Of a stretch of 64,000 nt of DNA, positions 23,147-36,000 are shown piece by piece. The stretch spans positions 16,283,572-16,347,571 of the forward strand of contig NC_052359.1 of NCBI RefSeq assembly GCF_009727055.1, given 5' to 3'. Made by a program: the position numbers and the translations under genes. Within the stretch, counting starts at the first letter, position 1, and each line of letters begins with the position of its first letter. The notes beneath the pieces are model-generated. The model worked only from the letters and a program-made list of their open reading frames with translations, was not told where the DNA came from and did not search any database. The stretch comes from Benincasa hispida. Lineage: Eukaryota > Streptophyta > Magnoliopsida > Cucurbitales > Cucurbitaceae.

Positions 23147-24150
23147 GCCACGTCCTATATTATTACGCCGGATGGGCAAACGCCATTTAAGATCATGTGC
23201 TGATGCAAAGGCGGGTATGATGGGTGATTGCTTAGCTTCTAAAGAGTTAAGAAATAACTATTTTGACCCATCTCGTCGTATGCGAGTTAACTCTAGATAC
23301 TCTGCTCTAGAAAATTATACCACCATGAAAAAGAAAACTTCCTGCTGTGATTTTGTTAGGTGAGATAGTTGAGTGGCAATCTATCTTTGAACAAGTGTGC
23401 TTCATTTCACACTGCATTATCGGGAATCCAAATATTAATGAAATAAAAAGACGAATAGCTGCAAGATTCGATTCAAGATGGGTTTTCCTTCTTCAAGAGT
23501 TCAATATTCGAAAATTGATCGGAAGGGGACGGAGATATCAGATTTGCTGATCACTTGTTCTATGATTGTGGAATTCCTTTTGGTGACACGGCAAGAATGA
23601 GAAAAAAAACAATGCATGAGTGAGTGTCTGGTGCTTCCCGGACTGGCAACGTAACTCATTTATAGGAAGAATTGCCTGGTATTGCAGACTTCGATTAACT
23701 TAGTGTTTGGTCTATGAACAATTTCCTGAAGATTAAATTCCTACTGCCAGGCACAGAGGAAGTATCAAGCATGAATGCAACACTTTATGGGGATGAGCCG
23801 AACCCTATGATGAAGAGGTGTAGACCAAATCATTCGATTATGCTATCCAAATGTTCTGCCTCAACAATGCATATATTGTCACAGTGCGCCATACGATTCG
23901 CCATGAGTGAAGGTCACGTTTGGAGGCAAAGCACTGCAGCTAAAGTTTTGCAAAGTGGATTCTTTTGGCCTTCATTAATTTAAGGGATGTTGCGACTACA
24001 TAAGAAATGTGATCAATGTCAACGTAACCGGCAAAATTCCTTGGAAGAACACATACCAATGAATGACTATCTTGGAGCTGGAATTATTTGACATTCTAGG
24101 GGATTGATTTCATAGGACCATTCCCTCCTTCACTTGGTCTAATTAGCATT
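23147..24150 (+). pseudogene. Noisy inverted copy of Athila RNase H and integrase
   Basis: Reverse complement of about 19846-18880. Recognisable pieces are [17 protein letters not shown] (matching the left-arm [17 protein letters not shown]), the bases encoding the integrase zinc finger (RQSTAAKVLQSGFFWPS), and the GIDFIGPF region. Every motif is broken by short indels. It should not be counted as a separate element if the arm is an artefact. Confidence 0.82.
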
Positions 24151-24587
24151 TATTATCTTATTGGCTCAATTATTACGTCGATTATGTTTACAGGTTTACA
24201 TGGAGAAACGAGGTCTGACTATAGGGAAATATACTAACAATTCGATTGGAAATTACTCCCAAAATCGGACTAAACTCTTAATTTCTTCACACCTTTGTTG
24301 GAACTCCGAATGTTCATGATGGGTATAGAGTTTACTGCGCGAGTGTCATGACGGTAGTGAGAGCCGTATTGGGCAATCGCGGCCGTATCGACATCCGTTA
24401 AAGTTTGGAGGAAATACTGATGTTGGGTCTGACATTCAGTTCGCACACGCGAAGGGGGAAATTCATCAAAGTCCTTAGCGGGTCGCGACGGTGGGTTTGT
24501 GGAGGGCATTGCAAGGCTACCCATTCTACCTTAGAGCGTTGATTGGGGCCAGGGTTAGCGTGTGTGTGCTGGAGGTGGGTGGTTGTG

Positions 24588-27475
24588 TGTAAAACGCCGA
24601 ACTCTCCCGCTTGGACTCAAGTTAGTGGGGTATCGTACAAACTATGGCTATGCATGTAATACTTAGAACGACACCCTTTTATAGTGGGAAGAATAAATTT
24701 GCCCTTTGAAAAAATAAGAAGGTAAATATATATAAATACTTCATTAAATTCAATATTAAACAAAGATAGGGACATAATCATAGAGGTATGACTAAATAGT
24801 GTTCTAAAAGATAAATCTTAAACAGGTAAATTTCTAAACATCAAGACTAAAGTTGAGAACATAAAAGAAAATTCTAAATGTCATGAGCAAAGTCTTAAAA
24901 TGTCACATTGGTAATACGGATTTCTCTGTATTTTCGTCCGGGTGCATTCGCCTACACTTACCTATGAAGACATAAACATGAGAATATGAGTGTGACTATA
25001 AATATACTCAGTAAGTAACCCCACTACGGGGTTAGGTCTGAAGCCATTTGTGAATAAATGAAACAGATACTGAATACTCGTTCTTACTAGTGAAGCTAAA
25101 CGATTGCCTTACTATGGACTCACTGCTTTTTCTCCTCTAGAGTGCAGTCCTCTTTCATAACACCTCAGGTCCTCTCTATGAAATGAAAGGTATGTGACCC
25201 TCTTTCATATACATCAGGTACCCATTGAAATGTGTATTGCTCTTAGCTACATCATGTGTTATGGTTACAGCCTCTTTCATATACACATATCCTACTGAGT
25301 TTGTGTACTTCTTACATACCACCCCAGATCTCTTCTCTATGAATGTTAGGGATCATACCTCTTTCGGTACACATGGTGATGTAACAGTCGTTTTGCATAG
25401 GCGAATAACTCATGGTGAGTGGTTGTATCCTCTTTTATAAACGCCCAGTCCCGTCTAGGATGTATCAGTTTATACACAGCAGCTCCTAGGTACATTCTCT
25501 TTGCATGTACTATGCGCGGCTCGAGATCGTGCATTATCTTTATGCGTGTCACTAATCTGGAGAAGGAAAAGAGGTCGCATCTAACTGGCGACAATGTGTA
25601 CATTGAACTTTGGGAACATGACTCAGTAGGGTCCTTCATAATCTCCTCAGTCAAAGTCGATACTAACCATCATAAGATATCGTGAATTTAACTGGAATGT
25701 CTAATGGGGATTCCACTCTAGGTACAGTCACTTGTCATGGCACGTAGTATACTATGGTGAAACAAGTCAAGTAGGTCGAGAATTGTTCAGTGATATGGCC
25801 GTCGGTCTTAATTGGCTGATATGATAAATTGCGCTGGTCCTCATTAATCTTAACTTTAACATTTCAGTAGGTTAGTTTGACTTTAACGTTCATAATTTAA
25901 GGGTCATGCTCACATTCTTTTTTGTATGCTTCTCATAAGAGTTCTGTATCGGTATGGCTCGTACATTAACATGCGTTCAAGCTATTACACCTGCATATGT
26001 GATTCGGTTTTTCTGGGAAATCGAGTGGTTCAGTTGCAATCTCAGAACAATCGAATTATCCTGGTGTATAACAATCTTAATGTCTCAAAATAAATTGTGA
26101 AATCATCGTTTTGCACCAAAGGCTGGTTCCAGTAGTTAGAATTACTACTTTTCAAATGTAAATCCATAATTAGTCAAGATGATAGCTTATCTCTGCGTTT
26201 GCCAATAGCAGAGCCTTTGAAGCGACACAGTGTAATAATTGCAGTTGTTTAAATTAATCCGCTTGAGTCCTTTCCAATTAACACAATTTACTCAAGGTCT
26301 CTCAGTTTTAATTCTTACTGGATGCGTGACTTGTCCAAGGTTTAATTTTCATAAACTCAGCAAAAGCTTACCAACCTTAACAATTTTCCGCTCGAAATGG
26401 TCTTAAATACTTCTGAAGCCTTACTAGTTCACTCCGACATCCTCCCAAATTTTGAATTCTAAGAGATCTCTAACATTTATTTAAGTCAGAATTCAGTAAT
26501 CCAAAATCTTATGTGGTCATCTAATGAAATTGTATGTGCAAAAATGACTAGCATTCAATCATACGTTAAAACACAACCCATAAGATACCCATATTAACTT
26601 ATAGCCAAAAATCTTCAAGTAATTCACTGAGCGCAATGGGCGAAAGGAAACCCAAACCGCATAGGAATTCTGCGAACAACAATCGGACGGCGCGTAATTG
26701 TTTATTACTGTCGCACAGGCTGTGATACGTGAGCGAGGCGATGGGCTGTGTAATCGCTGGACAGTATGAGCGGGCGTAGTCTGAGGTTGCAACGCACGGC
26801 TATGTGCGAAGCACGTGGGCGTCGACGATGGAAGAAGCGGATGGCCTCCTCCGGATTGACAGCTTTCATGATTCCGAACGCACGTAGCATGGTGGCGAGT
26901 CGAGAATACGTCTGATCTGAACGCGGACTACTGCGGCTGTGGGGGGGGGGTGGTGTTGACTGTGGCCGACGCATGACCGGGTGTAGGCACGGTAGATTGG
27001 CGAGTGACTTGGTCGCGGACGATATAGAGACATCGGAGCAGGGTCTCGCTGTTCGGACACGGTGAGATAGGTGAGAGAAGGAGTTTTAATTTAAATAAAT
27101 AAATAATAAGAAAAAGCATTATTTAATGAAATAAATAAAATAAAACTTTATTTATTTTATTTCATGTTTATTTTATCTTTCTTAATACACAATAAATATT
27201 ATATAAAGTATATCAACCATATATATATTAATACTCTTCTCGTTTTTCTCTTTTAATTCTAAAACCAATCAATAACTCTCCCAAAATTTCAATAATAAAA
27301 AAAAAAAAATTCTGCGACTTCAACTAAAAATTAGACTATATTATAATTGATTCGAATAATAAGTCAAACTTTTTCCTTTTTAACAAAAATCGAATTTTTG
27401 AAATAGCAATATTACCCTCAAATTTTACGAAAAAGTACAAAAAAAAATGAATTATGAAAAACGTCAAACGTATAA
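24588..27475 (-). mobile_element. Noisy inverted copy of the Tekay-type LTR
   Basis: Corresponds base for base in order to 18517-15885. It includes the CCCCACTACGGGGTTA motif near 25020, the mini-hairpin array at 25140-25460, and the G-run at about 26941 opposite the C-run at 16386. Its length is about 10% greater than its partner, consistent with insertion-biased read error. Frames at 26559-27119 are shadows of the G+C-rich segment. Confidence 0.82.
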
Positions 27476-28464
27476 TGGCGTTGTCAATCTCGGAGCGTCT
27501 GCAATGCTCAGGAGCAGCATTGTGACACGTCCTGCACCTGAGACCGACCTTTCACCAGCATTGACGAAAAAGAGCGATGGACTTAGGCTTTTAAGGAGCC
27601 ATTGTGATTAAAACAGGGGCATGATTAGTCTTTGTTTAACTGCAGTTAGTTTTGGGTCACCTCGACTCCCAATTATTTCAGTCCTTTTTGCTTGATTCTG
27701 TCACTTTTGAACATACTGCTCCAGTGAGGGATCAAATCTCTACCGAAATAGATCAAAAGGACACCAAGAATACACAAATAAAATAGTAAATTAAGGTCTA
27801 TACACTTAATCTCTTTGAGAGCTAAGCAGTGTAAATTGTTAAATGTCATTGAAATGCATAGTTTGTTGTATAATTCATCTATTTATGTGACTTGTTAATC
27901 CCTAAATAAAATTAGAATGGGTTTCGATAGTATAAAAGAAATCGAGATACAATCTCACTGGGACAAGATACTCGATCTTTTTTATCATTTACAATTACAA
28001 CATTTTGACGCCATGTGTTCGCAATTATCATTCAAACCCACACTAACTAAGTTGATAACAACCCCAGAGAAGTGTTTAAATAATGTTGACTTAGGAAAGA
28101 TGATATATAGATTAAGAAGAAGAAGAGGGAATTTGTTCCTACCCTCCAAGTATTTTAACTCATCTAAATTTGATTCAAAATATGAAGTTCTAAAACATGG
28201 CATACCCAACACATAATTCAAAGGAAAACTTAAAAAAATTTTAGAAAGAGTTGAAATCTATGGAGGAATTTTATACAAAGTTCAATTTTGGGTGTTCAAG
28301 ATCCAAAGTATAACACTCATTATACTAAATGAATGACACCATTGAAAGACATACTGGCGTTCATCATCATGGTTAATCTATGGGTTCAATCAAACACCAC
28401 TTCAAATACATACATAACTTCATAAATGGCAAATACAGTAAAATAAGATAATAGATAAATCAGT

Positions 28465-29790
28465 TGCATTAATGTAGATGGGATACTGGGATTTTCAAGT
28501 TCGGTTATATGTTTAGGATTTGTTAGCTCACGATTATTAGTAATATGGAACTACGTTCCTTATTTATTAGGATGGAATTAGTTCTTTTTATAATAAATAT
28601 CGGGATCAGTTGCTTCCAAATCTCTATAAATAGTCAGGAATTGCTTCTTGGTTTGGCAATTTTTAGTCAAATAAAGACTTTGACCTATTATAGGAGATTT
28701 CTCCATTTATCGTTTTAGTGCTACATCAATTTGGTATGTAGAACATTCTTCAAAACCAATGGTTAACTGCTGATGGTCGAAGACTAGAAAAACTCTTAGC
28801 AATGTCCGTACTCACAGAAGGAGCCTTTTGAAATGTTGTCTCATTTGATTCGAGAGATTCCAACATCTATAGTGAGGGGATCTCTTAAGATTCTAGAAAA
28901 GAAAGAAACACCAAACTTTTTTCGAGATTTTGCGAAGAATGGACTATATCGTATGACAAGATGTGCCTCAGTTAAGATCACAGCAGTTGATATGGCAAGA
29001 AATCATATGTATTCCCAAAAAAACATTGCTATGATATTCTCAACGTCGATATTGGACTTTATGAAAGATTAAGGAATTCCAACAAAATAATTCACCCATT
29101 CCCAATTTTCCTCAATAACCTGATCATTTATCCACATAAAGATTGTGATTCTTATTTATTCTTTGATTGAAAATTTTAATGTATGTTTGTGACAATAATC
29201 ACACGGACATCATCAAGGAAAGAAGCACGATATCCAATTCAACCATTTTTTCAAGAAAATTAGTCAGAATTGAGTAGATTATTCAGAAAAAAAATTTGAT
29301 TATGAAAGGATTATTATGACTCCATAAAGAACAACTCGCATTATCTTACCACACATTAAGGAATTCTTTAATGAAGAGTTTTCTGCATTTTTGTATGAAT
29401 TCATTATAGGTAATAGAATTGAATACAGCTTGACACTCTACTAAATGAGCTATAAGGATTTACTTGACAATGTTGATACATAGGGTCTAGAGTTAAGTAA
29501 GATGTTACTACTGCGAGAAGAGAGGAATGTTTCAAGGCCTGATGTTGCTCCTCTTTCGGAAGTGAGTAACGAGGATTAATGTGAGAAGAAATTTGCAAAA
29601 GGAAAGGGAAGAAGAGCATATTTGGATAAGAAGGCAGGATAATTGATGCAGATTAAGGGATGAATGTCCATGCAACAAAAAGAGGGCACTGTGAGAAAAA
29701 AAGCTGCTTCTCAATATTCTGGCTGGAAAAGAGAGCAGAGTTAGAGTATATCAGGCTAACTAGGTTTCCCTGAGATCGTTTGCTCATCTC
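28465..29790 (+). pseudogene. Noisy inverted copy of the short LTR, PBS and copia gag
   Basis: Reverse complement of about 14937-13660. The TATA motif (CTCTATAAATAG, 28620-28631), the PBS-like ATTTGGTATG (28729), and gag with TGCAACAAAAAGAGGGCACTG (29670-29690, zinc-knuckle codons) are all visible. The knuckle frame is broken by indels. Treat it as a duplicate of the left arm. Confidence 0.8.
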
Positions 29791-29812
29791 AGTTTAGCGG
29801 GAGAAGTTACTG

Positions 29813-30733
29813 GTCCTCGAGATAATCTAAAAAGATCGCCATCATACACCTCTAGAACGTGCTTGGCGCATTGCAAAGGCCAAACGGCATGCGGCAAGAA
29901 GCGAATGTCCCATATGGGCAGGTGAATGTGGTCTTGTCTTGATCTTCAGGAGCTATCATGATTTGATTATATCCGGCATACCCATCCAAGAAGCAATAAA
30001 AATCATTCCCTGCTAGTCGGTCTAGCATTTGATCGATGAATGGTAGAGGGAAGTGATCTTTCTTTGTGGCCGCATTCAACTTGCGGTAGTCCATGCATAT
30101 GTGCCATCCAATGATGGTTCTTTGCAGTATTAATTCATTGTTCTCATTTGGGACTGTCGTCATTCCGCCCTTCTTCAACACACATTGCACGGGGCTGACC
30201 CATATGTTATCTACTATTGGATAGATAATGCTCGCATCCAGCCACTTGATAATCTTCTTTTTGACGACCTCCTTCATCGCAGGGTTAAGTCTGCATTGAT
30301 TTTCAATTGTTGCTTTGTGGTCGTCCTCAAGACGAATGTGGTGCATGCAGTACGCGGGGTTCATTCCTCTGATGTTAGCGAGCGTCCAGCCAATTGCTCG
30401 CACATGTTTCTTGAGAATGCTCATTAACACATTCTCTTGATCTTCGTTGAGCGCAAAGGAAATTGTCACTGGCAGTTTCTCATTATGCCCCAGAAATGCG
30501 TACTTAAAATGGGTTGGTAGGGTCTTTATTTAGTGTTGGTGGTTCCACGAGGGAAGGTTGCATTGTTTTTCTTTCTTCTTTTAGCTCTTCTTCTTGCATT
30601 GCGATCATTTCTTCTTTTTGTTTGTTTTTGCTATGATCACATTACAGGCAGCTACAGATGCGTTGGCATCCTCTTCTTCACACTCTTCATCAAACTTTTC
30701 TTCTTCAATCAAATTTAGGTCATCATCAGAATC
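29813..30733 (-). pseudogene. Second Athila element: reverse transcriptase, N-terminal half
   Basis: Minus-strand frame 30469-29852: FALNEDQENVLMSILKK, the GWTLANIRGMNPAYCMHHI linker, LNPAMKEVVKKKIIKWLDAS, VSPVQCVLKKGG, GWHICMDYRKLNAATKKDH, FYCFLDGYAGYNQIMIAPED, then RMPFGLCNAP. It is cleaner than the left copy: the two tryptophans that are stops there are intact here. It is cut at 29813 just before the catalytic FMDD, at the junction with the noisy inverted arm, so the truncation may be an assembly break. The 30530-30733 stretch is an acidic, serine-rich linker between protease and RT. Confidence 0.9.
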
Positions 30734-32878
30734 TTACAGGTCTTCTTCATCTGAAAATTTCATGGTACGAATTATATTAAATTTGAGCTTCTGTCCGTTT
30801 ATACTCAAAGTGATTTCTCCCTTGTGCACATCAATTTGAGTACGACCCATTGATAGGAAAGGTCGTTCCAAAATGATGGGCACATCTTTGTCGACCTCAT
30901 AGTCTAGAATGATGAAGTCAGCTGGCAAAATAAATTTATCAATCATGATCAGTACATCCTTCACCTTACCTTCTAGATGAACCAGGGATTTGTCAGCCAA
31001 TTGGAGAGTCACTGATGTGAGCACAAGTTGCCCCACATTTAATTGTCCAAAAATTGACAGCAGTATCAAATTTATGCTGGCCTCTAAGTCACACAAGGCT
31101 TGCCCAATATAGAGTCCTCCTATGGAGCAAGGAATAGTGAAGCTCCCAGGATCGCTCATCTTTGGTGGGATAATGGATTTGAAACTTTGCGTTAATGCCA
31201 CCGTGGCAAATTTTCCAGTGCCTCTTCTCCTGGTTACCATGTCCTTCAGAAACTTGGCATAGGCAGTCATTTCCTCAATCGCTTCACTGAAAGGAATGTT
31301 AACATGTAATTGCTTTAACATAGGTAAGAAGCGTTGGCACTGTACCTCTTTGTTTTTCTTCTTTCTTAGCCTCTGAGGGAAAGGTGGTAACTGGACTCTC
31401 ACGATTCCCATTTCATCTGCTTCATTTTCTCTTTCTTCTTCTTGCGTGACCGCAATCTCGGGCTCATTTGCGATGGAAGTTGTTCTACTATGCTTCTTCT
31501 TTTCTCCCTCCACAGTCTTCCCACTACGCAATGTCACAACCTGACATTGCTCCTTACTTGATCCCCATGGGTTGCATGGAAGTTTGGTAGAACTTGACAG
31601 TGCCTCTTGCGGTCTACTTTTTAGCTCACTCGCAATCTGGCCCATTTGCAATTCGAGGTTGTGGATGGACGTAGCCTGACTTTGAAGCACTGTCTTATTC
31701 TTCTCTATATATTGCTTCAACGGGCTCTCCAGAGAAGAAGATTGGGTTGGTTTTTGTGAGTTACTTGCTTGATTGCTCTGTTGACCGATGTTGCGTTGGA
31801 AGAATTCTGGTGGCCCTTCTTTTTGCGCCACAAATTGAAAATTTTGTTGTTGATTCTTCCAAGCAAAATTGGGGTGGTTTCTCCACCCGGGGTTGTAAGT
31901 GTTTGAAAAAGGGTTATTCTTTAAAAAATATACAGATTGTGGATTTTGCGGGCAATCTTCCATCGCATGCCCATCACCGCAAGTCGTACACCTTACGGTG
32001 TTTTGACTGATTGCGTTGATTTGCCCACCTTGTGGTGTTGGGCTGCTGATCTCCATCCCTTGAATCTGATTCATCATTACAGACATTTGATTTTTTAATG
32101 AAATAATGGCACCGTTATTTGCGTCAAAATATTTAAGTCTTAATCTCTGGTCACCCTCCCTCCAATCTTCATGGTTCTTGGAGATGCGGTCCAGGATGTT
32201 CTTCACCTCATCGTAAGTTTTGTCAAGTAGACCACCAGCAGCTGCTGCATTGGTAGCGGTCTGCGAAGCGGAATTCAAATCGTGATAGAAAATTTCCATT
32301 TGAAGACAATTTGGTAGCCCATTATGCGGACAATCTCAGACCAACCTTTTAAATTTTGCCAAGGCATCGCTGAGCGATTCGTCCATATCTTGTTCAAAAT
32401 TTGTGATAAGCTTTCTACGTCTTGCGTTGTCGGTAGGTGGAAAATACTTTTTCATGATTTTCTCCGCTACCTGCTCCCAAGGAGTAATCTCTCCTGGTTC
32501 GAGCGAATAAACCCATTTCCTAGCCTGATCACAGAGAGAAAATGGGAACAACGTTAGTCAAACTTCTTTAGTAGAGATGTTCGGGAACACAAAAGTATTG
32601 CAAATTTCAATAAAACTTCAGAGGTGGGAATGCGGGTCCTCGCCACGCCTTCCCCCGAATTAACCTGTAGTCTGGATCATCTGCAGCATCACCGGTTTCA
32701 TCTTGAATCAGCTTCTGTCGAGGGTAGGCCTCATGATTCCCGGAGAGAAATCATAGAGGTTTGACGATGCATAGTCCCTAATGGGCCTATTGCAATGTTT
32801 GCCAACAAAATCTGATTTTCCATGACATTATTATCATTTGGTGCTCCTCCTCCAGGCTACTCCGCCATCTTTTCTTTA
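30734..32878 (-). pseudogene. Athila-like gag and protease, nearly intact
   Basis: The start ATG is at 32878 (minus), with an early stop three codons in and a frameshifted N-terminal part (ASSNLYDFSPGIMRPTLD). Gag proper is 32551-32336 (LCDQARKWVYSLEPGEITPW, KKYFPPTDNARRRKL), continuing after a stop as the 521-codon frame 32299-30734. That frame holds a Cys-x2-Cys-x3-His-x4-Cys knuckle (CTTCGDGHAMEDC), an Asn/Gln-rich stretch (WRNHPNFAWKNQQQNFQF), the Athila hallmark VVTLRSGK, LKQLHVNIPFSEAIEEM and protease (FTIPCSIGGLYIG, CDLEASINL, ADFIILDYE). The catalytic D-L-G-A-S is D-L-E-A-S, and IILGRPFL reads IILERPFL. Gag builds the particle and protease cleaves it. The altered active-site loop and upstream stops make it a pseudogene. 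Confidence 0.92.
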
Positions 32879-33013
32879 TCGGATTGTGGTTTCTATTGGC
32901 GGTCTCTCAATCTTCGTCTAAAAGTCCTCTCAATCTCCGGGTCGTAATTCGCCAGAGATTGAGAGTCTTGCAAAGAAATAAAAAAAATTACCGTTAGCAA
33001 ACTATTTTACCAG

Positions 33014-33031
33014 TCCCCGGCAACGGCGCCA
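33014..33031 (-). other. Primer-binding site, tRNA-Asp type
   Basis: The minus strand reads TGGCGCCGTTGCCGGGGA, the PBS typical of Athila/Tat-type gypsy elements and complementary to the 3' end of tRNA-Asp. It lies 6 bp inside the 5' LTR end at 33038, and gag starts about 135 bp further on. This fixes the orientation of the second Athila element. Confidence 0.85.
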
Positions 33032-33037
33032 AAAACT

Positions 33038-36000
33038 TGATGCGTCATTTTATTAAGTGGAAATATGGATGATATGCGTTGATGGATTGCGTTGTGCACT
33101 GAAGTTTCCTCATCGGAATTCAAGTGTAAATTCCTCTGAGTTTCCTAGTAAGTCCAGGGTTGAACACAGGGACTTGTGTAAATAGATTGCGTTGATGATT
33201 TTTTCTTTTTATGAAAACTTTGCGGTAACCGGGAAAATTAAATAAAGTGTTGGTTGTTTATTACATTGATAAAAAGAAATGAATAAATGCGGTGGATTTG
33301 AGAAACGAAAGTTGCGTTGATAAATGCAATGAGTATGTGATGAATGGGTTGAGAAGATATTTAGCTAGCGTTATTGGGAATGTGTCAGACCATGCGATCA
33401 TGTTACTACCATGCACAGTGTTCATTGCTATCGTGATTCGAGCTATGAGTGTATTGTATAAAATAAATTGGAAGAATAAGTTCTAAGTATGAATGATGCG
33501 TTGATGCTTTGATGCGTTTATGCATTTGTTATGCGTTGATGCGTTATAGATGTGCAACAAAACGCACGACACTCCACTATTGACATTCGAGTTTTCCTAA
33601 ATTAGACCCAAGTATAAATCCAATTTAGGTTCCTGGTAAGTCCAAGGTCGAACTCAGGGATTCAGGTTAAGCTAACGCAGACCTTACGTTGTAGCTATTG
33701 TAGGGATTTCCTAATTGTATGAAGGAATGTGTTATTTACACTAAGGTGCTGTGCTTATGCAAGAAGATACAAAAGAGTTGAGTAATGAGTGATGGATCAT
33801 GTGAAAATGGATTTTAATATACGTGGTATGCATTGATCTAAGATGAATGTACATGAACCAGAATGTGATGTGGATGATTTGTTTATCTTTGTTTATGCGT
33901 TAGACTCTTATTCGACACTTCTCAATGCGAATAACATACAAAACCTATCTCTAGGATGCATGCGTCGAACACAGAATGCAATAAACACCAGTAAGTCTAT
34001 TTCTAGATGTACTAGGCATTCTACTTGATGCTGGCTTATTTACTCTTTCGAATAATCTAAGCTAAGGATGCTTTTACCAATTGATCAAGTTGGCTTAGGC
34101 GTTTGAAATGAAGTTTTGCATAAAGTTTAGATGCATTAAACATAAACAAGAAATAAACAATGGCAAAGTGTGATGGATCAAATATATGAATTGATAAAGA
34201 AGTAAATTGTCTTTACGAAAGCAATATTTAATCAGATGAAATGAAAGCGATAAATGAGATTAAAGGAACTGAGTCAAGCAGCAGAGTACAATCTCTTATA
34301 TCTCTTTGGCTCAATTCTAGTTCTGTACAACCACTTGTATAAGAATTGGAAGAAGTTTCTCTCTCAAGCTCGGCTTCCTCTGCTTCTTGACTAGCGGTGA
34401 TGGTGGTTCTCTACCCTTCTGCTCTTCTTGGCACTACAGCACAACTTCTAAAGATCTAACACTACGACTACGCTAATTATGAGAGTGAGAACTTGAAATT
34501 TTCTGTGTCTTTTGAACTCTAGAGGGATTTCATCTATTTATAGGCGTTGGTCATCTCCAGCTTGGTGATGGGCAGCATTAAAGTCCATGACCTAGTCAGC
34601 CACCTGACATTCAGAAGCTCTTCAGACGTCGCCTGCTGTAGATGCCCATACTTGCAAGTGGTGATTTGACACAAATAGCCTGAATCAATGAATCTTCTTT
34701 GCGTTGAATCCCTCCGATGCATGGCTCATGCGTTACAACTTTGCCTGCGACAGTTCTTAATCATGCGTAATCTTCTTGTTGAAATCCTACAATATAACGC
34801 GTTAGTGCCGTAGTATTTAGTAATGAACATTCTTTTGCATGAATTTGCTAATGTTTGAGTAATTCCATTCGTTTCTTCTAAAAATTAGGAGATTTTATCA
34901 TTAAAAACCATAGTGGTTCCAACTTAAGAGCCAAAATAACTTGTATTTCTACAAGTTATCACACACCAAGTCATTTTCCAATGTAAATGCAGTGCTCCTA
35001 AGTCTAGGACGCATGTGTTGAATGCAAAATGTCCATAGAGCTTATCCCTAAGTCTCTACTCTTGTCCTATGCATTGATGTAGAATGCATGAAGCAAAGTG
35101 ACCTCATACAATCATATCTTATCGGTAAGATGCATGCGATGCGTTAATAACAAATAGTACTCATTCCTAAGCACCTACCTCTCGTTTATGCGTTCTAATC
35201 TGGTTCTTCCAAACCTAGATTTTGACTTGACCTTCCCAAGTCTAGATCCTTTCCTTAGACTATCCTCCCGAGTATCCCTAAAGGACGAATGAAGCATACA
35301 TAAACAAGATAATCGCAAAGAATGAAGACTCCCTAGTTGTGGTAGCTAAATGCTTCTCAACCTATTGAACTAATTTAGCTACTCGTGCGTGAATCATAGA
35401 GAGTGGACAGATATAGAGAAATAAATTCCATTCTTATAAATACGTTAAGTATAAAATGCCAATGGAAGTTTAGGGTAGAGAACCTGGTAGTAATTCCTTG
35501 CTGACCAAGGCTTTTTTACACTGGAATCTCTATTCTAGCCTAAAGATATTCCTGCTTCCACAAGCGTCGCCCCTCTCCCTATCTTTGAAGCTTCCGGTGC
35601 TCTCCCAAGCTTACCGGAACGATCTACCGGCACACTTTCTTCCTCGCGTCCGCCTTAAAATGAAAGTGGAGGCGTGAACTTGTAAAGTGATGAAGTAATC
35701 AACTGCTTAACCCCTTCTCTGAAGAATACACTTGGTATTTATAGGGCATCAATGGTGAAAGGTGGCTTCTCTCTTCGGGTTGTATAGATGAGACAACTTT
35801 AATTCCTCACTGATGCGTCAGATAATTGTCACCGATAAAGCTGAATGTACTTTGTGACCGTTATTGGCTATCAACTTAATTTGGATCCAACTGCTGTCAG
35901 CTTTCTATCCCATTGCTCTTAATTGTCCTTTCACCCGGATGCACCCACCATGTTGTGCTGACCAAGTTGCGGTGATTCTTCTTGTGCAAATGTTTGCGAG

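Larger units (their letters stand above)
21573..29812 (-). repeat. Right (noisy) arm of the large inverted repeat, probable read artefact
   Basis: This segment is the reverse complement of 20270-13642 with very frequent single-base insertions and deletions, many in homopolymers. In one 100-base comparison around 23970-24070 I count about eight differences, seven of them 1-nt indels. Order is preserved: RT (21600-22040), RNase H and integrase (23147-24150), the Tekay-type LTR (24588-27475), short LTR and PBS (about 28465-28735), gag (29370-29790). A 1.1-kb G/T block interrupts it with almost no loss of arm sequence. It ends exactly where the second Athila copy begins (GTCCTCGAG, 29813). All frames here are products of sequence noise. 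I infer a folded-back long read used to extend a contig. Confidence 0.87.

Noticed and set aside
22036..23190. Long frames of 368 (+) and 371 (-) codons with cysteine/valine-rich or threonine/histidine/asparagine-rich translation
   Set aside because: They lie in G/T-only sequence where stop codons cannot form. Both strands are open, the composition is unlike any protein family, and the block is probably a sequencing artefact.
23347..23983. Frames that look like a second, independent gypsy RNase H and integrase
   Set aside because: They are the noisy reverse complement of 19846-18880. Counting them would double one element.
26559..27119. Cluster of overlapping minus-strand frames
   Set aside because: They mirror the G+C-rich 16295-16630 segment in the artefact arm and have no family motifs.
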